NCBI GenBank assembly: GCA_025642065.1
Contig: JAODUP010000084.1
Span: forward strand, 932,001-996,000
Reading direction: 5' to 3'
DNA from: Paralvinella palmiformis
Taxonomy: Eukaryota; Annelida; Polychaeta; Terebellida; Alvinellidae
DNA length: 64,000 nucleotides
This document shows, one piece after another, positions 1 through 13,300 of this stretch. The position numbers and the translations under genes are program-made. A model generated the notes under the pieces. The model was not told where the DNA came from and did no database searches. It saw only the letters and a program-made list of their open reading frames with translations. Every line of letters starts with the position of its first letter. Position 1 is the stretch's first letter.

Positions 1-514
1 ACCATCATCCTGCAGGTGACAGCCACGGATGATGATGATGGGCTTAATGCTGAAATCAGGTACACCATCGTCGAAGGTGATGATAATCATGACTTCTACC
101 TGGATTCCCACGTCGGAGAGCTGAGCGTCCAGCAACGCCTCGATTATGAAAGCGAGAAAACGTACCACCTGGTGGTCATCGCACAGGATCTAGGCGATGT
201 AGCACGCTCTGACACAGCCATGATCACCATTACAATCAGAGATATAAACGACTGTGCCCCAATGTTTCTGGATTCACCTTACATAGCCTATGTACAGGAA
301 AATATTGCGAAACTGCCCGTACACGTCGTCCAGGTGATCGCCCGTGACGATGACTCCTTGCCCAATGGTAAATTGACATATTTCATTGAGTCCCAGGATG
401 AGGGAACATCAGTGTTTAGCATGAACTCCAGTACTGGGATTATAACAGCAGATCAGACACTGGACAGGGAAACACGCCAACAATATGAGCTGATAGTTAC
501 TGCTGTGGATTCAG
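1..514 (+). CDS. FAT4: FAT4-like exon a (cadherin repeats, cut by window start)
   Basis: Reading frame 1 is open from base 1. It carries the end of one cadherin repeat (LDYE, then ITIRDINDCAPMF) and most of the next (YIAYVQEN, LDRE). It ends TCAG before a GTGAGC donor at 515, phase 1. The exon begins before the window, so its true start is unseen. Confidence 0.92.
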
Positions 515-581
515 GTGAGCCCTTTTCTTAGTTCATGTATATTTGCGCGTACAGGTGGATTTATGTCAGTGTACCTGTCTA

Positions 582-634
<53 letters not shown>

Positions 635-3585
635 GTGCATACCGGTCTGTTACTCATGGATTTAAATCAGTTCATTTACAATGTGGAAACAAGTGTTTGT
701 GTGTGTGTGTGTTAACATCAGTTGTTTCCAAAGCTGAACCAGTCCCAATATGTTAAACACATGGCCAGTCTGCTTCTGTGCCTTTTTACCTTAATGAACT
801 CTTACCTGCACATGATAAGAAAAGCTTTTACTTAATTGTGGTACTGATAGGTGATGAGAATCTCTGTAACGACTTCGTACCATTAGTGGTCCTTTATGTA
901 TCGCAAGAATTCAAAATATTTTTTCTGTCTCGAACATATAATTTTTGCGAAAGTCGACAGAAGTTGGCAGATGGAGTCAAAGGCCTTCCTGTGTTCATCT
1001 TCGCTGATTTGACTGTTGTAGATGACTTTACCGGTCATTGATCAAGTCAAGGACAGTGAAGTCTTCACACAGTGTCAGCGCTAACTCACGAAAACATCTC
1101 CCTCTTTGTCCTCAGAGAGACAACAAAACACATTCAATTATCGTTATGGTTGTCACCCTGAATTGCCTTGATAGAGATAAGAAAGCTGAAGTCTGTGCAG
1201 TCTGTTTGTGTACGGGCACTGTGTAGTTTGGATGTTATTCGAGATACCACTGTGATGTCTACTTTGTAAGACAAGGGAGATTTTTTTGAGGACAGCGATA
1301 CCGAAATTTCATGGCTTTTTTCTCACACCGGCAGGATGCAGTAAAACAGCAATATAAGAAATTCTATAAATTAGTGGCCAGTAATAATTCACTCCGACTA
1401 ATGAATGATGTGCGATGGTATTTAGGCATCATTTAGGACGTTCAGCTCTCAGATGTGAGGACATGCTTCAGCAGATGAAGTTGACTCGGTGAAAATGGCG
1501 CATTATTCATTCGGCTCGCGCACGGACCAACCATAAAGTGCGCGTCTCGGACATAAAACCGAAACACGATGCTTTGTCAGGTGACCTAGAAATGTTTGTA
1601 CTAGCGGCTGTCTGACATGGTTTTTTTTCTCCCCTAATAAGTAATGACAATAGGAGGTAGCTTACATGTAGTTACAAACTGAAGCTAACCAAATCTGATG
1701 ACACTTAAGACATCATCATGCGTTATGGAATATAATATTAGCTCACCAATCAGATGAATGCTTGGCAGCATCATTTGTAGTTCGATAGGGTTTGTTTTTG
1801 TTTGGGTCTTTCTTTGAGGATTTTTTTTGTATCTGAAAACATTCCCTTCTAGACATTTACGTCCTACCATTCAGAGGAAATGTTTACAGATGTTCTAACA
1901 GGTAACATTTGCCCGAGGAACAGGTGATCGTAATCTGACCAGGTTTCTGGTTTTTGGCACAGTGTTTCCTCGTGTTAACCGTTTCAGATTTTAACAGAAT
2001 ATAATTATGTGCGATTGATAGAATAGGTTAATCGCGGAGCAACCAGGACACGGCTCGTTCTTGACCCGAACGAAGCATGCCTCAAAAACAGCGGACATCT
2101 TTAGTAGTCACAGATGTGACTGACTAGCCAGTGTTAAAGTGAAGGCCCGGTGAAGGCCTACACCTAACACACACACACACACACACGTATGGGTGTATTT
2201 ACGTACTTTATAGCTCAGCTCAACCATATAGCTTGAAGACAAATATCAACAGCCTACTTGGCCTAGCTGTGCCGCTTGGTGTCGCCGTTGTCCCCGAACG
2301 TCGTAAGCTTAGTGCTAAAACATGAATCGCATGAAAACATTACGACGTCGACCGTCGCCAATGCATAGAACCGAAATGACCGTCTTTAGTGCGCTTCTCT
2401 CTGTGTCTATATATTAGCCTCGATATGGCAACACTGCCAATGAGGACTAGCCTTGTTAGTGGTGTTTTTAAAAGTCGCTAATAACCTTTTAATAATATTT
2501 TGTTTTCATCTGCCATGGCGTGGGCTGTTCTCTCCCTCTCTCGGTGTCTCTTTCCGGCTGTCCCTGTTGACGGTGTAACGCGTTACACCAGACATTTCGT
2601 ATGAATCTGGTGTCGGTTTCTTAGAAATGGGACGCAACTGCAAATAGGCATCTCTTAATTAAACTGAGCTTGGCTGTTTTTTTGGGCGAGGGCTTCTTGT
2701 TTGTTTTGTCTCTAAAGAGCCATGACTCATTGTTGCGTAATTACCGGTTCACTCAAAGGTCGGGTCAGGCGTAGATTTATTTTGTTATCAAACAAAATCT
2801 GTGACCAAATCATTACGATTTCTGTTTAATTACTCATCAGTCATGCACGAGGTGGCTGTATTTTTTGGGTTCCAAGTTTTAACGGTATAGTATACCCGAC
2901 GACCTGTTGAAGAAAGTTTGATATAATCGTGCACTTATTTACTAAGAGATAAAATCTCTGATTGATCTACTTTTCAGTTTATAAAAGTAATTTAATAAAT
3001 ATTCTTCCTCCCCCCTATCTCTTTCCATGTACGCGCCTGCGCCTTTTTTTCGTGAGCGTGTTTGTTTTATCACTGTTTAATAAGGCTCTGGCACATAGAA
3101 TCGCGAATAGTAAATTCAAACTGTGGACGAGTCATCTGGGAACTAATTCCAGACAAGTGGCTTTATGCTGAGACATATCTAGCTTGTGTGTGTGCGTGCG
3201 TGCGTGCGTGATGTAATGCGATGACCGTTTCGTTATCAGTTCATATGTGACTCATCAAACGGCGGCGGAGATAAATTGACATTTATCAGAGATATCATAA
3301 CAAATGAGCAGGAATATTAGCCAGAATGAGGCGATGTCTCCGGAATGCCCCCCCCATTGGATATATGTTATAGGGACTCCGACTGGAAACTGTTTGTGTG
3401 ATGGTATACGGTCTCTGGCCGGTCAGTAAGACTCCACTGATCATCATTCAGACCAATGTTCTGGATAGTTTTATCTGGGAATCCGTGGATCGCGGAGCTT
3501 TATTGAATATTGGGTCATTTATGGGGTCATCTTCTTTCCTGCTGAAGTCAACATCTGATATAGCACGCCCGCGCGCGCGCAACAC

Positions 3586-3619
<34 letters not shown>

Positions 3620-3641
3620 TATATATATACACGCACACACA

Positions 3642-3702
<61 letters not shown>

Positions 3703-4013
3703 CACACGCACACAAACACGTCGAAGTACAAGTCACACCTTTACATGTACATGTACAACCATACACATTTCGATGTTATTGTCAGAGTTCAACAAGCAGA
3801 TTATGTTTCATTTGTGGGCAATTAGACTCAGTTACCGTCTAATGGTATATTATTATAAGTTGATTTTTGGTCGATTCTTCTGCGGAAACTAACTACTGAT
3901 AAAATGTTGAGTTATTAAAAACCAGAAATACTGCGAACGAAAAAAAACCTGGATTGGGTCTTGCTTGTGCTGATACAAGTTAACCACTAAATAGAAGAAT
4001 GATTAATTATCCC

Positions 4014-4069
<56 letters not shown>

Positions 4070-4300
4070 GGGAACAATAAATTATTACTGACAGATGTTT
4101 ATTGGCGTATAAGCTAAACAACGGCAGAAATAAGATACCCAGGTCTGTATATTCTTTCAATGGATGGCAGAGAACCGTTTACAAGGTAAACAGAGCATCA
4201 ATAACTATAAAATCCCCAAATTTATCCTGTTGTATATTTGATCTCAGAACATAAATAGCGGGAAAATAAAAATTGCTTATACATTTACTGTAGCGTAAGT

Positions 4301-4345
<45 letters not shown>

Positions 4346-7300
4346 GCGTACACTGCATTGTAAAGTATATAATGCATCTCAGTCTTCTTTTAATCTTTTG
4401 TGTTTATTTTTTGATGAACTATGTTTATAGCTCGAAATAAGAGAAATCTTTCGGAACATCGGCTCTCAGGTTGTGGAATCGGGTACCCGATCTTTAGTTA
4501 TTAAATCTACAGAAAATAGGGGGATATTTTGTTAGATTGGTAAAACCGACCCATTTAAATTGTTTCTGTTAAAATTTGACTGTTTCTGATACATTAATCA
4601 AATACAGTCTCTGCGTATTTGTGTATAAAATGTGGTGTGCTGTGTGAGCTCGGAACGTGAACGGATTCGGTACTCGGTGTTCGATGCTCTTGAACGTCCA
4701 ATCCACACATTGATTAAAGTGCCAGGGTAAAATACATTTATTACTGTTGTTATTATTAATATCATAACAGTTTTGGTTACTGCTAACAATAGGGTGGTGG
4801 TGTCGTATTGTTTATAAAGCGCGCACCGCTCAACACCAGCTTCGACCTGTTCTATACATCTGTTTTCTCACCAGGGTTCACCTGTACGTCTAGTTTATAT
4901 GCCACGCGGCTGGGGCTTTTATTAAAATTTAGCATTAGGTGATAGCACAAGCGAATATATCGGTGCATACATTATACGTTTATATACGCCATTGTGAGGC
5001 AGCGGAGCGTGAGCTTTTTCTGTCTTCACTAATTTCCACCCGGTGTTTATCTCCTCTTCAGCGGCGTCGTCGACGACGGCGCTGGCGCGTATTTTTGTTA
5101 TTCGGGAGATAAATTTTGAAATTTTGTCTTCTTTGTGTGCGTGCCTGCCATCGCCACAGAGTTGCCAATTTATACGCTGTTGACTAGCCCAGGTACTGCG
5201 ACGGAGTGACGTAATTTATGCGTCCCATATAAGAACGGATTTCATCGTTTCCGCGGCGCACAGTCGTCGCCTGTCTGGGATGGTTCGTTTGCTAATGCGC
5301 GTTAGATGATAGTTATTTCTCATCGAGTTGTCTTATTCTCTGACCGTTGTTCTTTCTCGGTTTGGTTCGATGTTAGATGCTGCTGGCTGCCCATGAGCCG
5401 CCGATACAGGCGACGGTATGCATGTTTTTAGCTGGAGCGGGTGGAGGTGGGGGCCTCGTGCGGTTGCGCATGTCGGAGTATATATATATCTTGTGCTAAT
5501 TTTCTACTTGGTTTCTTTGTGTCGGCGTAAAGATCTGACTGTGCACTGACGACACAACAAACTTGACTCCGTCGATTATCTACCAGCAGAAATGTTCGGC
5601 CATTGTTAGAAATGTTCGGCCATTGTTAGTTTTCACTGTTAAATGCTATTTTGTATTAACAGTTTATGAATATGTTAATTAAAACATTCCAGAAAGATAC
5701 ATAGGCTAGTTGGCTTTTTCGTATCGTCACGTTTCGTGATTGAATGACAGTGGGTAACTGAACATTATGACGTATGCAAATGCTGGCTTCTGGACGCATT
5801 TGCACATCCTTCAGCTGTCCTAGGTGCTGCTGTGTTTATGCTTCATCAAGCACAAACAGGGAAGGGGGATTTTTGGCATAACTGCTCGAAATTACCGCCG
5901 ATTTGCTGTATGTTATTTGGTGTTAGTAATGCAGCCAGGTAGAATAATGGTAGGTTGAGAGATGTCTATTAATATATGTCCTTGTGCCACATCCCAAGAA
6001 AACGTGGATTTAATGTGTATTATTATTATTAATAAAAATGAACCTTGAAAAAAATGTCATTGCCAGCAGAAGCCATTCAAAAACACCGTACTCACTAGTC
6101 TATCAGCCCGAATTACTCGGGCTGAGCCAAATAGAATATATCACCTTTTCGCGGAATCCTGTTAATCAACAGTTAATATGTACCCATAAGTGTATTTGTC
6201 ATTTCAAATCAAAGCCTAGAATGCCACCTAACGCCTTCAGTTTATCAATGCTCAATGTTTATTTTGTACATATATTTGACATTGAATTATATCCGGCATG
6301 AATTCTAATCGTGACTTCATACATACGTGTTAAACATTCACCGATAGGCGGCATATTGGTGTAATGGTTGCTGAGATGGCAAATTACAAGCGGATGTAGA
6401 AGGTCACCTTATTGTGGACGTTGTTATAAAGTTGTCCTTGTCATAATAAAGTTTTGACAAATTTAAGTCTTCAGGCAATCTGCGATGTGTATAGTAGTTG
6501 TACAGTCTAGAAAATCGACAACTTGTCATTATACTTCATAAATATGAGCAGGTTATCTAGCGCATTTACCGTGTCGCTAACCGTTTCTTATCTGGGTTTT
6601 TTGTTGGGGGGGGGGGGGATTTAATAATCAACATCCCAATCATATTCTGTTACATATCTACTATCAGTATATCTGCATATCATGCCAAGAAAACATCGAT
6701 TCCTAGCCAGCCCAACAGAAATATTTAAAATTTCTTCATTCGTGACTAGGTGATGTCTTCCAAGCGGGAAGTCATACCTGGGCTGCTCGGTGTGGCAGAT
6801 ACCGACCGGTGTGTTGACCCCGGGGTGGCACCGGCGGTGTCCGGGCGTAGAAACCGAGACCGCCTGTTGCTTGCTTCGATTAGGAAGCCGGAAACCCGAG
6901 GTAGACAGCAGCTACCTTCTGTTATTGTTCGCTGGTGTCATGTATATTGCGTGGTGTCACACTTTAATGGTCCTTGGAGAGTTTATAAAGATGCAACCGA
7001 GACTGGTTAACAAGGGCAAAGCTTTGTAAGCGCTGAGATGGACCAACGGGGGTGGGAATGGAATATAACTGATTTATCAACACTTTCATTGTCTGAGTGA
7101 TCCCATTTAAATGGATCCATATTTTCCCCTTATTCATATGCTTATTGCTGACAATGAGTGGATAATAATAATAATAATACAAGGTATAAAGTCTATATTA
7201 TGATGGAATAAGACACAAAACAGCAAATAGCTTGTCAACATGCTACAAAATGACAAGTTTAAACACAAATACATAGACAAGTCATTACGTTATCACATTT

Positions 7301-10300
7301 ATATAACTTAACTAGATCCCTATAACCCTGACGCAGCAATCCCAAATGCAGCCTTGACATAACCCTACAGCCTTGACTTTAGGAAAATTGATACTGATCT
7401 TAATTGACGATAAAAGATTATCTGCAGGAGGCCTTGACGTAGAGAGGTTTTGTCAGTCACTTGAACCTGTACCCCAATTTGATAAATGAATGTAGTTGAT
7501 GATATTTTGAATTCAGAACATTTCCACTTTGGAAGCCATTGCAGCTCTGCGATTAAGAAATATTTCAAAGAACATTTCGCTTCGGATGAGCACATTAGCT
7601 ACTTGCTGTTATCCGTGAGTAGAAAGTATTGTATATGTAACCATCTCTTTGGTGTTACTGTCTATTACAGTAACAGGTGTTTGTCTCTGTTAAGAGATTC
7701 AGTCCTCCCCTACTGTAGAAAAAGAATACGATTTTTGCTAGAAATGAGTCATAGTTAGCCAACTTTTGGAAATGCAAGAGCTGTGCATGCATCGGTGGTT
7801 ATTATTACTGTATTGTCAGTGATCAACAGGGAAGAACCGTATCAGAATCCATTGTCTAGAGACTTGGCCCAGCTTTTTCTTTCTTTAAATTACTATATTT
7901 AGTTGTGTAACTGTGACATTTTCTCACAGTGCACTGCGTGCTTTAGTTGTGTTTTTTTTCTTCTGATCTGGAATCGAGTCCGGCTCATTGTCCAAGTAAT
8001 AGCTCCGTGTTATCGTATCGGGATGTAGTTAAGACGACCTGGACAGCAGCACCGCACACATCAGTGCTCTCCATAAACAGTCGATATTTTCTATACAAAT
8101 ACAACACCTTGTCTTCATCTGCTTTAGCCACAGTTCTCTGGATGGAGGTCTTCTCTTGGCACTCACTAGGTGGTGCCGTGGATAGAGCCTCCTGTATAAA
8201 CATGCCTCGGAGCCGGAGGAATGTCAGGGGGAGGATTAGATCCACTGATATGCTTACTCATTCGTTCGCCGCCCGAGTGGGCGGGGGATCGTTCTGGACG
8301 CCTTTTTGTCCAGTTTGATTTGACAAAATTGCCCAGAAGGGCTTAATCGGCAATTAATTTCGTTTGCTTTCCAAATAGGCTGAGAAAATATCCTGCCGTC
8401 CGGTTTTGAACGATAAAACCCACGTACGCATACAAACGCTGCACAACCAGAAGGAGTCGAAAGTTTATTAAATTCGAAAGCGAATTTAATTGCGGGATTT
8501 TTTTTAAACATCTCATAATGAGCCGGTCGTTTGTTAAGTTTATGTTTCTATGTTTATGTACTTCGTGGCGCAGTCATCTTATCCACGAGTTTATCTTAGA
8601 TTTAATAGTTTCAGACTAACACTGACAGCTACCTTTTCACTAAATTGCTCGTGATGAAAAGACCCACATCGTCAGCGATCGCTACTACATCGTGCGGAGT
8701 CAGCTCCATTTCTCTTAGTAGGCTTTTCCGCGTTCTGACAGTTCTTTCTCGTAACCTAAGAACGGCGATGAAATAAATACAGTTGATGTATATCACGCGG
8801 AAAGGGCCATATACTGCTTTAATAGCCGGTAATGAGATCCGGTGATAATACACCGAGACTCACTTGTATTGAACCTTTACAGAGAAGACGCCGTCCACCG
8901 CTAGGGGGACTTTCTTTTAATTTGCGCATCGGCAATGGAGCCGTCTTAGCCGCGACTTTATACAAACACCGACGTTTTGAGGCGTCATACAAAACATCAA
9001 CTTTCAGGCCGAATTTATCAGGACACTTTTCACTTCCGAGAATCGGAGATTAAATTTTAATAATAAACGGGAGAAATATGTTCGCACCTGTCGTGCTTTC
9101 TCTTAATGTCTTTATCGGGTAACATCCGACTGTTCATCATCGTGTTCGATGAGCAGCGATGTGTTATATAACGTTTATGGCCGACAGCTGACGCGTCCAA
9201 CTGTCGGCGTCACGTGAAGAGAGGATTTTCTTTGTCGGACACGTAATACATGTTATTCGTGACAGTATCTGGTATCAATGGCAAAGCCACGGCAAGACTT
9301 GAAGATGATGTTATGTCTGGTGGAAATAGTTAGCGTGCGGTCGACAGCCAGCCAGCCAGCCATATGCTAGATATTGGACGGGAACGGGTATGCTTTTTAT
9401 CACCGATTGTTGTTGCCGTTTGAAAAAGGCCAAATGTCGCCGGCACATTACATATCTTGTTAATGAAAATGGTTCTGCTATGCGCAGAACGGAGTCCGAT
9501 CGTGACCTGTAAAATTTGTTCACATCATACCCGTGTACGCTTCATATGGAAGCGAGGACTTCCAGTACGGCGGCAGTTTTTGCCAGCGCTACAGCAATTA
9601 ATGGCAACCGACCACACGACATTGTGGCGTACAGTGAAGCACGTTCATTATATGTTAATGGTGTGATGTGCTGTAATATGAGTACACTGCCGTCAAAACG
9701 ACATTAAAAGTTTTTCTCCTTTTGTTCGTGTTAAGTTGCTTCGCTTTTGTTTATGACACAAAGGCCTCGTATGGATCGTCATTTTGTGTATGTACGCGTG
9801 CGTGTGTACGTCCGTACGTGTCCGCGCGCGTGAAAATAAACACTCTTCAGTAGCTGGTGTTGTGTTTCTGACGTGGCGTAGGTGTGCCTTCTGTCAGATG
9901 ACAAAGTTAATGGGACAGGCCCCTAAATCCTATGAAGAAACCAGTCCATAAATCACGAATGATTCCATCTTCAACAGAACCAATCCTCCCCTATGTCATG
10001 GCTACTTACACCAGGAATTGAAATAGCTTGCCAAACAAAGATCCGGATCGGGCAGCTTCATATAGAAACTGTTATCTTATCAGTGCTAGTCTAATTATCT
10101 CTAGTGGGTGGTTCGGCCCGTGTAGGCCACCTTTCTGTAAAGTAATCCATCCAGGTTTATCACCTATCCATTTGGCTTGTTGTAGCTCGATGTTATATCT
10201 CCATTCTAGCAATCTCACTGTTCTAATCGCAACGGATCTCTCCCAGCCCCAGGTCATACTGGCCCGTCTTCGACCGTGGGTGTTATATGTAGCACCTTGC

Positions 10301-13300
10301 CTTTTCACCGTGGCTTATCCCTGTGCCAGCGTGAAAGTCACCTACCTGCCTTCTAGAAAACCGAGCAGAGATACTGCGCAGGTAGCATTGGCATGAATAA
10401 AAGATGCGTTTTAGCTGTTCCGCTAACAATCCAGTATTGTACTAGCCAGGAGTGTCATTTCTTTGTGTGGCATTAATCTGTTGTAATGGCTGTTTTGATG
10501 AAGGTTACTGACAAGTTATGCATATTTTATCAACAGCATGAGGATATCAGTAGTTCACTAGTTGAGGTACTAACGATATTAAAACGAATGCCGTCATCGG
10601 CGCTCAGTCTGTACTTGGAACACAAGTTCCCACCAGTGAGGTGTAAAACGTTACGACTATTCCAGGTTTGGTTCGACACATTTCGGATGAACTTGTTCCC
10701 GGTCATTTTTTCTGTGTACCTGTAGATGTGTAAATAATGCAGCCGAAACATAATCGCGGAATAAAAGACTAGTTATCCTTGGTTAACGTAAAGCAGCTCA
10801 GTAGCCGAGTCAGGTGTCTGATAAGGACAAAAGGCCGTCCTTTGATTGGCTGTATGGTGCCAAGTTATTCCGTGGTGTTACATAACGGACACGGACGGGT
10901 AAATAAACACCAGGCTTTGTGCGGCATCGACGTGATCCGTTAAACTAATTTCACATCCATGACAGGTGGTTTATTCGTTTATACCGAGAGATGTCTACCA
11001 GAGTATTTGGATGAGATGCCTATCTCAGTGTTTGGATGAGATGTCCATCTGAATGTTTGGATGAGATGCTCATCTCAGTGTTTGGATGAGATGTCCATCT
11101 GAATGTTTGGATGAGATGCCTATCTCAGTGTTTGGATGAGATGTCCATCTGAATGTTTGGATGAGATGCTCATCTCAGTGTTTGGATGAAATGCCTATTC
11201 CAGTGTTTGGATGAGACGCCCACCAGAGTGTTTGGGTGCAATGACCATCTCGATGTTTGGGTGCAGTGACCATCACAGTGCTTTTTGGTGAGGTGACAAT
11301 CACAGCGCTTTTGCGTGAGAAACCCACCGCACTGTTTGGATCATATGCCCATCACAATGTTCGTGTGAGTTATCCACCACAGTGGCAGTGTACCGGGTTT
11401 ATTTGGCCGGAGACATGATACTCCTGGTTATCACAGGCTGGAGCCACTTAGATCCGGAACAAGCAACTAGAGCGTTAATACTGGATGATCCCGATCGCTG
11501 ACCCAGGATTGTAGTACACATGTCCGGATCATCAGTTGATACTTCTTGATCCACGCCAGCATTTCACTACATCTGATTGGTCAGGTTACACTCTAATCAG
11601 TGACTGGTTCAACTTGCTTATAATCCCAGAGAATGATATTTCCGGATATCTGAATTCTGGACGGTGCCTACCACCCGAAATAAACATATTATATCTCCAT
11701 GATACCATCTTACCATCCAACTGTTATTATAGAACTAATCGTTGACGTCCGATCTACCAATATTTATGTCGGGGGTTTTCCTCACCATGTAAGACACGTT
11801 TTCCACCAGATACGGGACTACCTATAAAAGACGTGCCACAAACCAATATTGATATTAAACACGATTCTGTAACCGTTCAGTACCTGAACAGACAGCCTTC
11901 GCGTTTCTTTGATCAGTAACTCGAGTTCTGGGAAAGAAGTTGCATCAAGGAGCCGAATGTCTGAGGCTATTCGTCACTGGATGGATTAAAAGCCAATCTT
12001 TATCCACACATTAATACGGGAACTGTACCGATTTTTCGCGACTCATCGTGCCCATTGTATACGGGATAAACCGGTGTAAACATCCCAAAGCAAACTGTTG
12101 GCTCAGTGGAGTGAGTGTCTGATTTTTTTTTGGCTGGTAAATAGCTGTGACCTAATTAAAAATGATGTCGGACATCTGGGAAATTTGCCATACCGACCAC
12201 ATAAAAATTAGGAGATAAAAATTAGAAACGTTGGAACTAAGAGGCGATGCGATGTCTGCCCGAAGTGGCGTAGATTTCGGCTAATTTGCGTGCGTATGTA
12301 AGCCATCAGTGGACACCTTGTCGTCGGTTGATTCCAGTTTGTGTTATCAGGCTGTATCCAGTCTGTTCTAACAAATACTGCCACGTGCTAACAACACAAA
12401 CACGCTTGTAATTCGTTCTGTGGAAAAATTCTCACAATTAATTGCCATTGGGAAGTGGAAGATCTCTCGATCTGCACAAAGCGCAGCATGGTGTATTCAC
12501 GTCATCGTCGTCTCGTTAACATTTCCCGCATTACTATTGGGCGCTCATCCCCTAGATAATTCCTGCGCTTGCATTTCGTTGATTGCCGAGTGTCTCCCAA
12601 GGCGTCTTTTCTGATGACTTGGTCAAAGGGAAATCTTTGAACTTTGAGGCTAAACACAATTCCGGGAGCATGACTTAACACCTTGGCCTATTCCGAGTGC
12701 TCTTTCATTGTTCGGAGGCCATTTAACTGAGAACATGTTTACACACTGGATGCTTGCTGGCGGTTTGTGTCTGTTCTTTGAAGAAACGAGAAAACTCAGA
12801 CTTCCTTTGAACGGTTACACCTCCTCCCTAGCCCCAGCAGCAACCCCACTGATTGATCCCACCAGAGATTTCTTCCGGATAAATTTCATCCGTGGCCCAT
12901 GAAGAAAGTCTAGGAAGGTATACCATGGGTTTTTGGGTGGTTTTTCTCGAACGTATAGCCATCTCGTTTGATCAGACTTCAAATGTCAAGTCGGTGGTCC
13001 TGTAATCCGCCTATCTTTGTAGACAATGAAACGTGGTATCACCGACACCTGTCAGCCTTCAGGATACTTCTGGCTTATGTCAACTTTGAGAAGTGTCTGG
13101 AGAGCAAGCAGAATTTTTGTGTGTGTTTTTTTGTATATTAGAAATAAGAATGGTTGTATATTTGATGGTTACTCGGATATTACCGGTAGTAGGTTTTTAA
13201 ATTGTATTTTGTACCTCTTTGTTCTTTAAGCCATTTAATTATTTTGATTTAGGATTTAATGATTTATATCACACCAATAAATCACTTAGCTTTTATCTGG

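Noticed and set aside
3398..3892. Open frames of repeated Thr-His, Ile-Tyr or Val-Cys residues on both strands (also near 15.6, 49.5, 50.5, 61.4 kb)
   Set aside because: They are translations of CA, AT and GT microsatellites, not proteins.
6750..7029. Two overlapping plus-strand frames, arginine-rich, inside the long intron
   Set aside because: No domain, no splice context and mutually overlapping; best explained by CpG-rich composition.
8254..8511. Minus-strand frame and TTAAATTCG/CGAATTTAA inverted repeat in the long intron
   Set aside because: Short arms, no second copy and no coding character; noted only as a chance-level structure.
10990..11390. CRISPR array
   Set aside because: Units are contiguous with no unique spacers, in an animal intron; it is a minisatellite.
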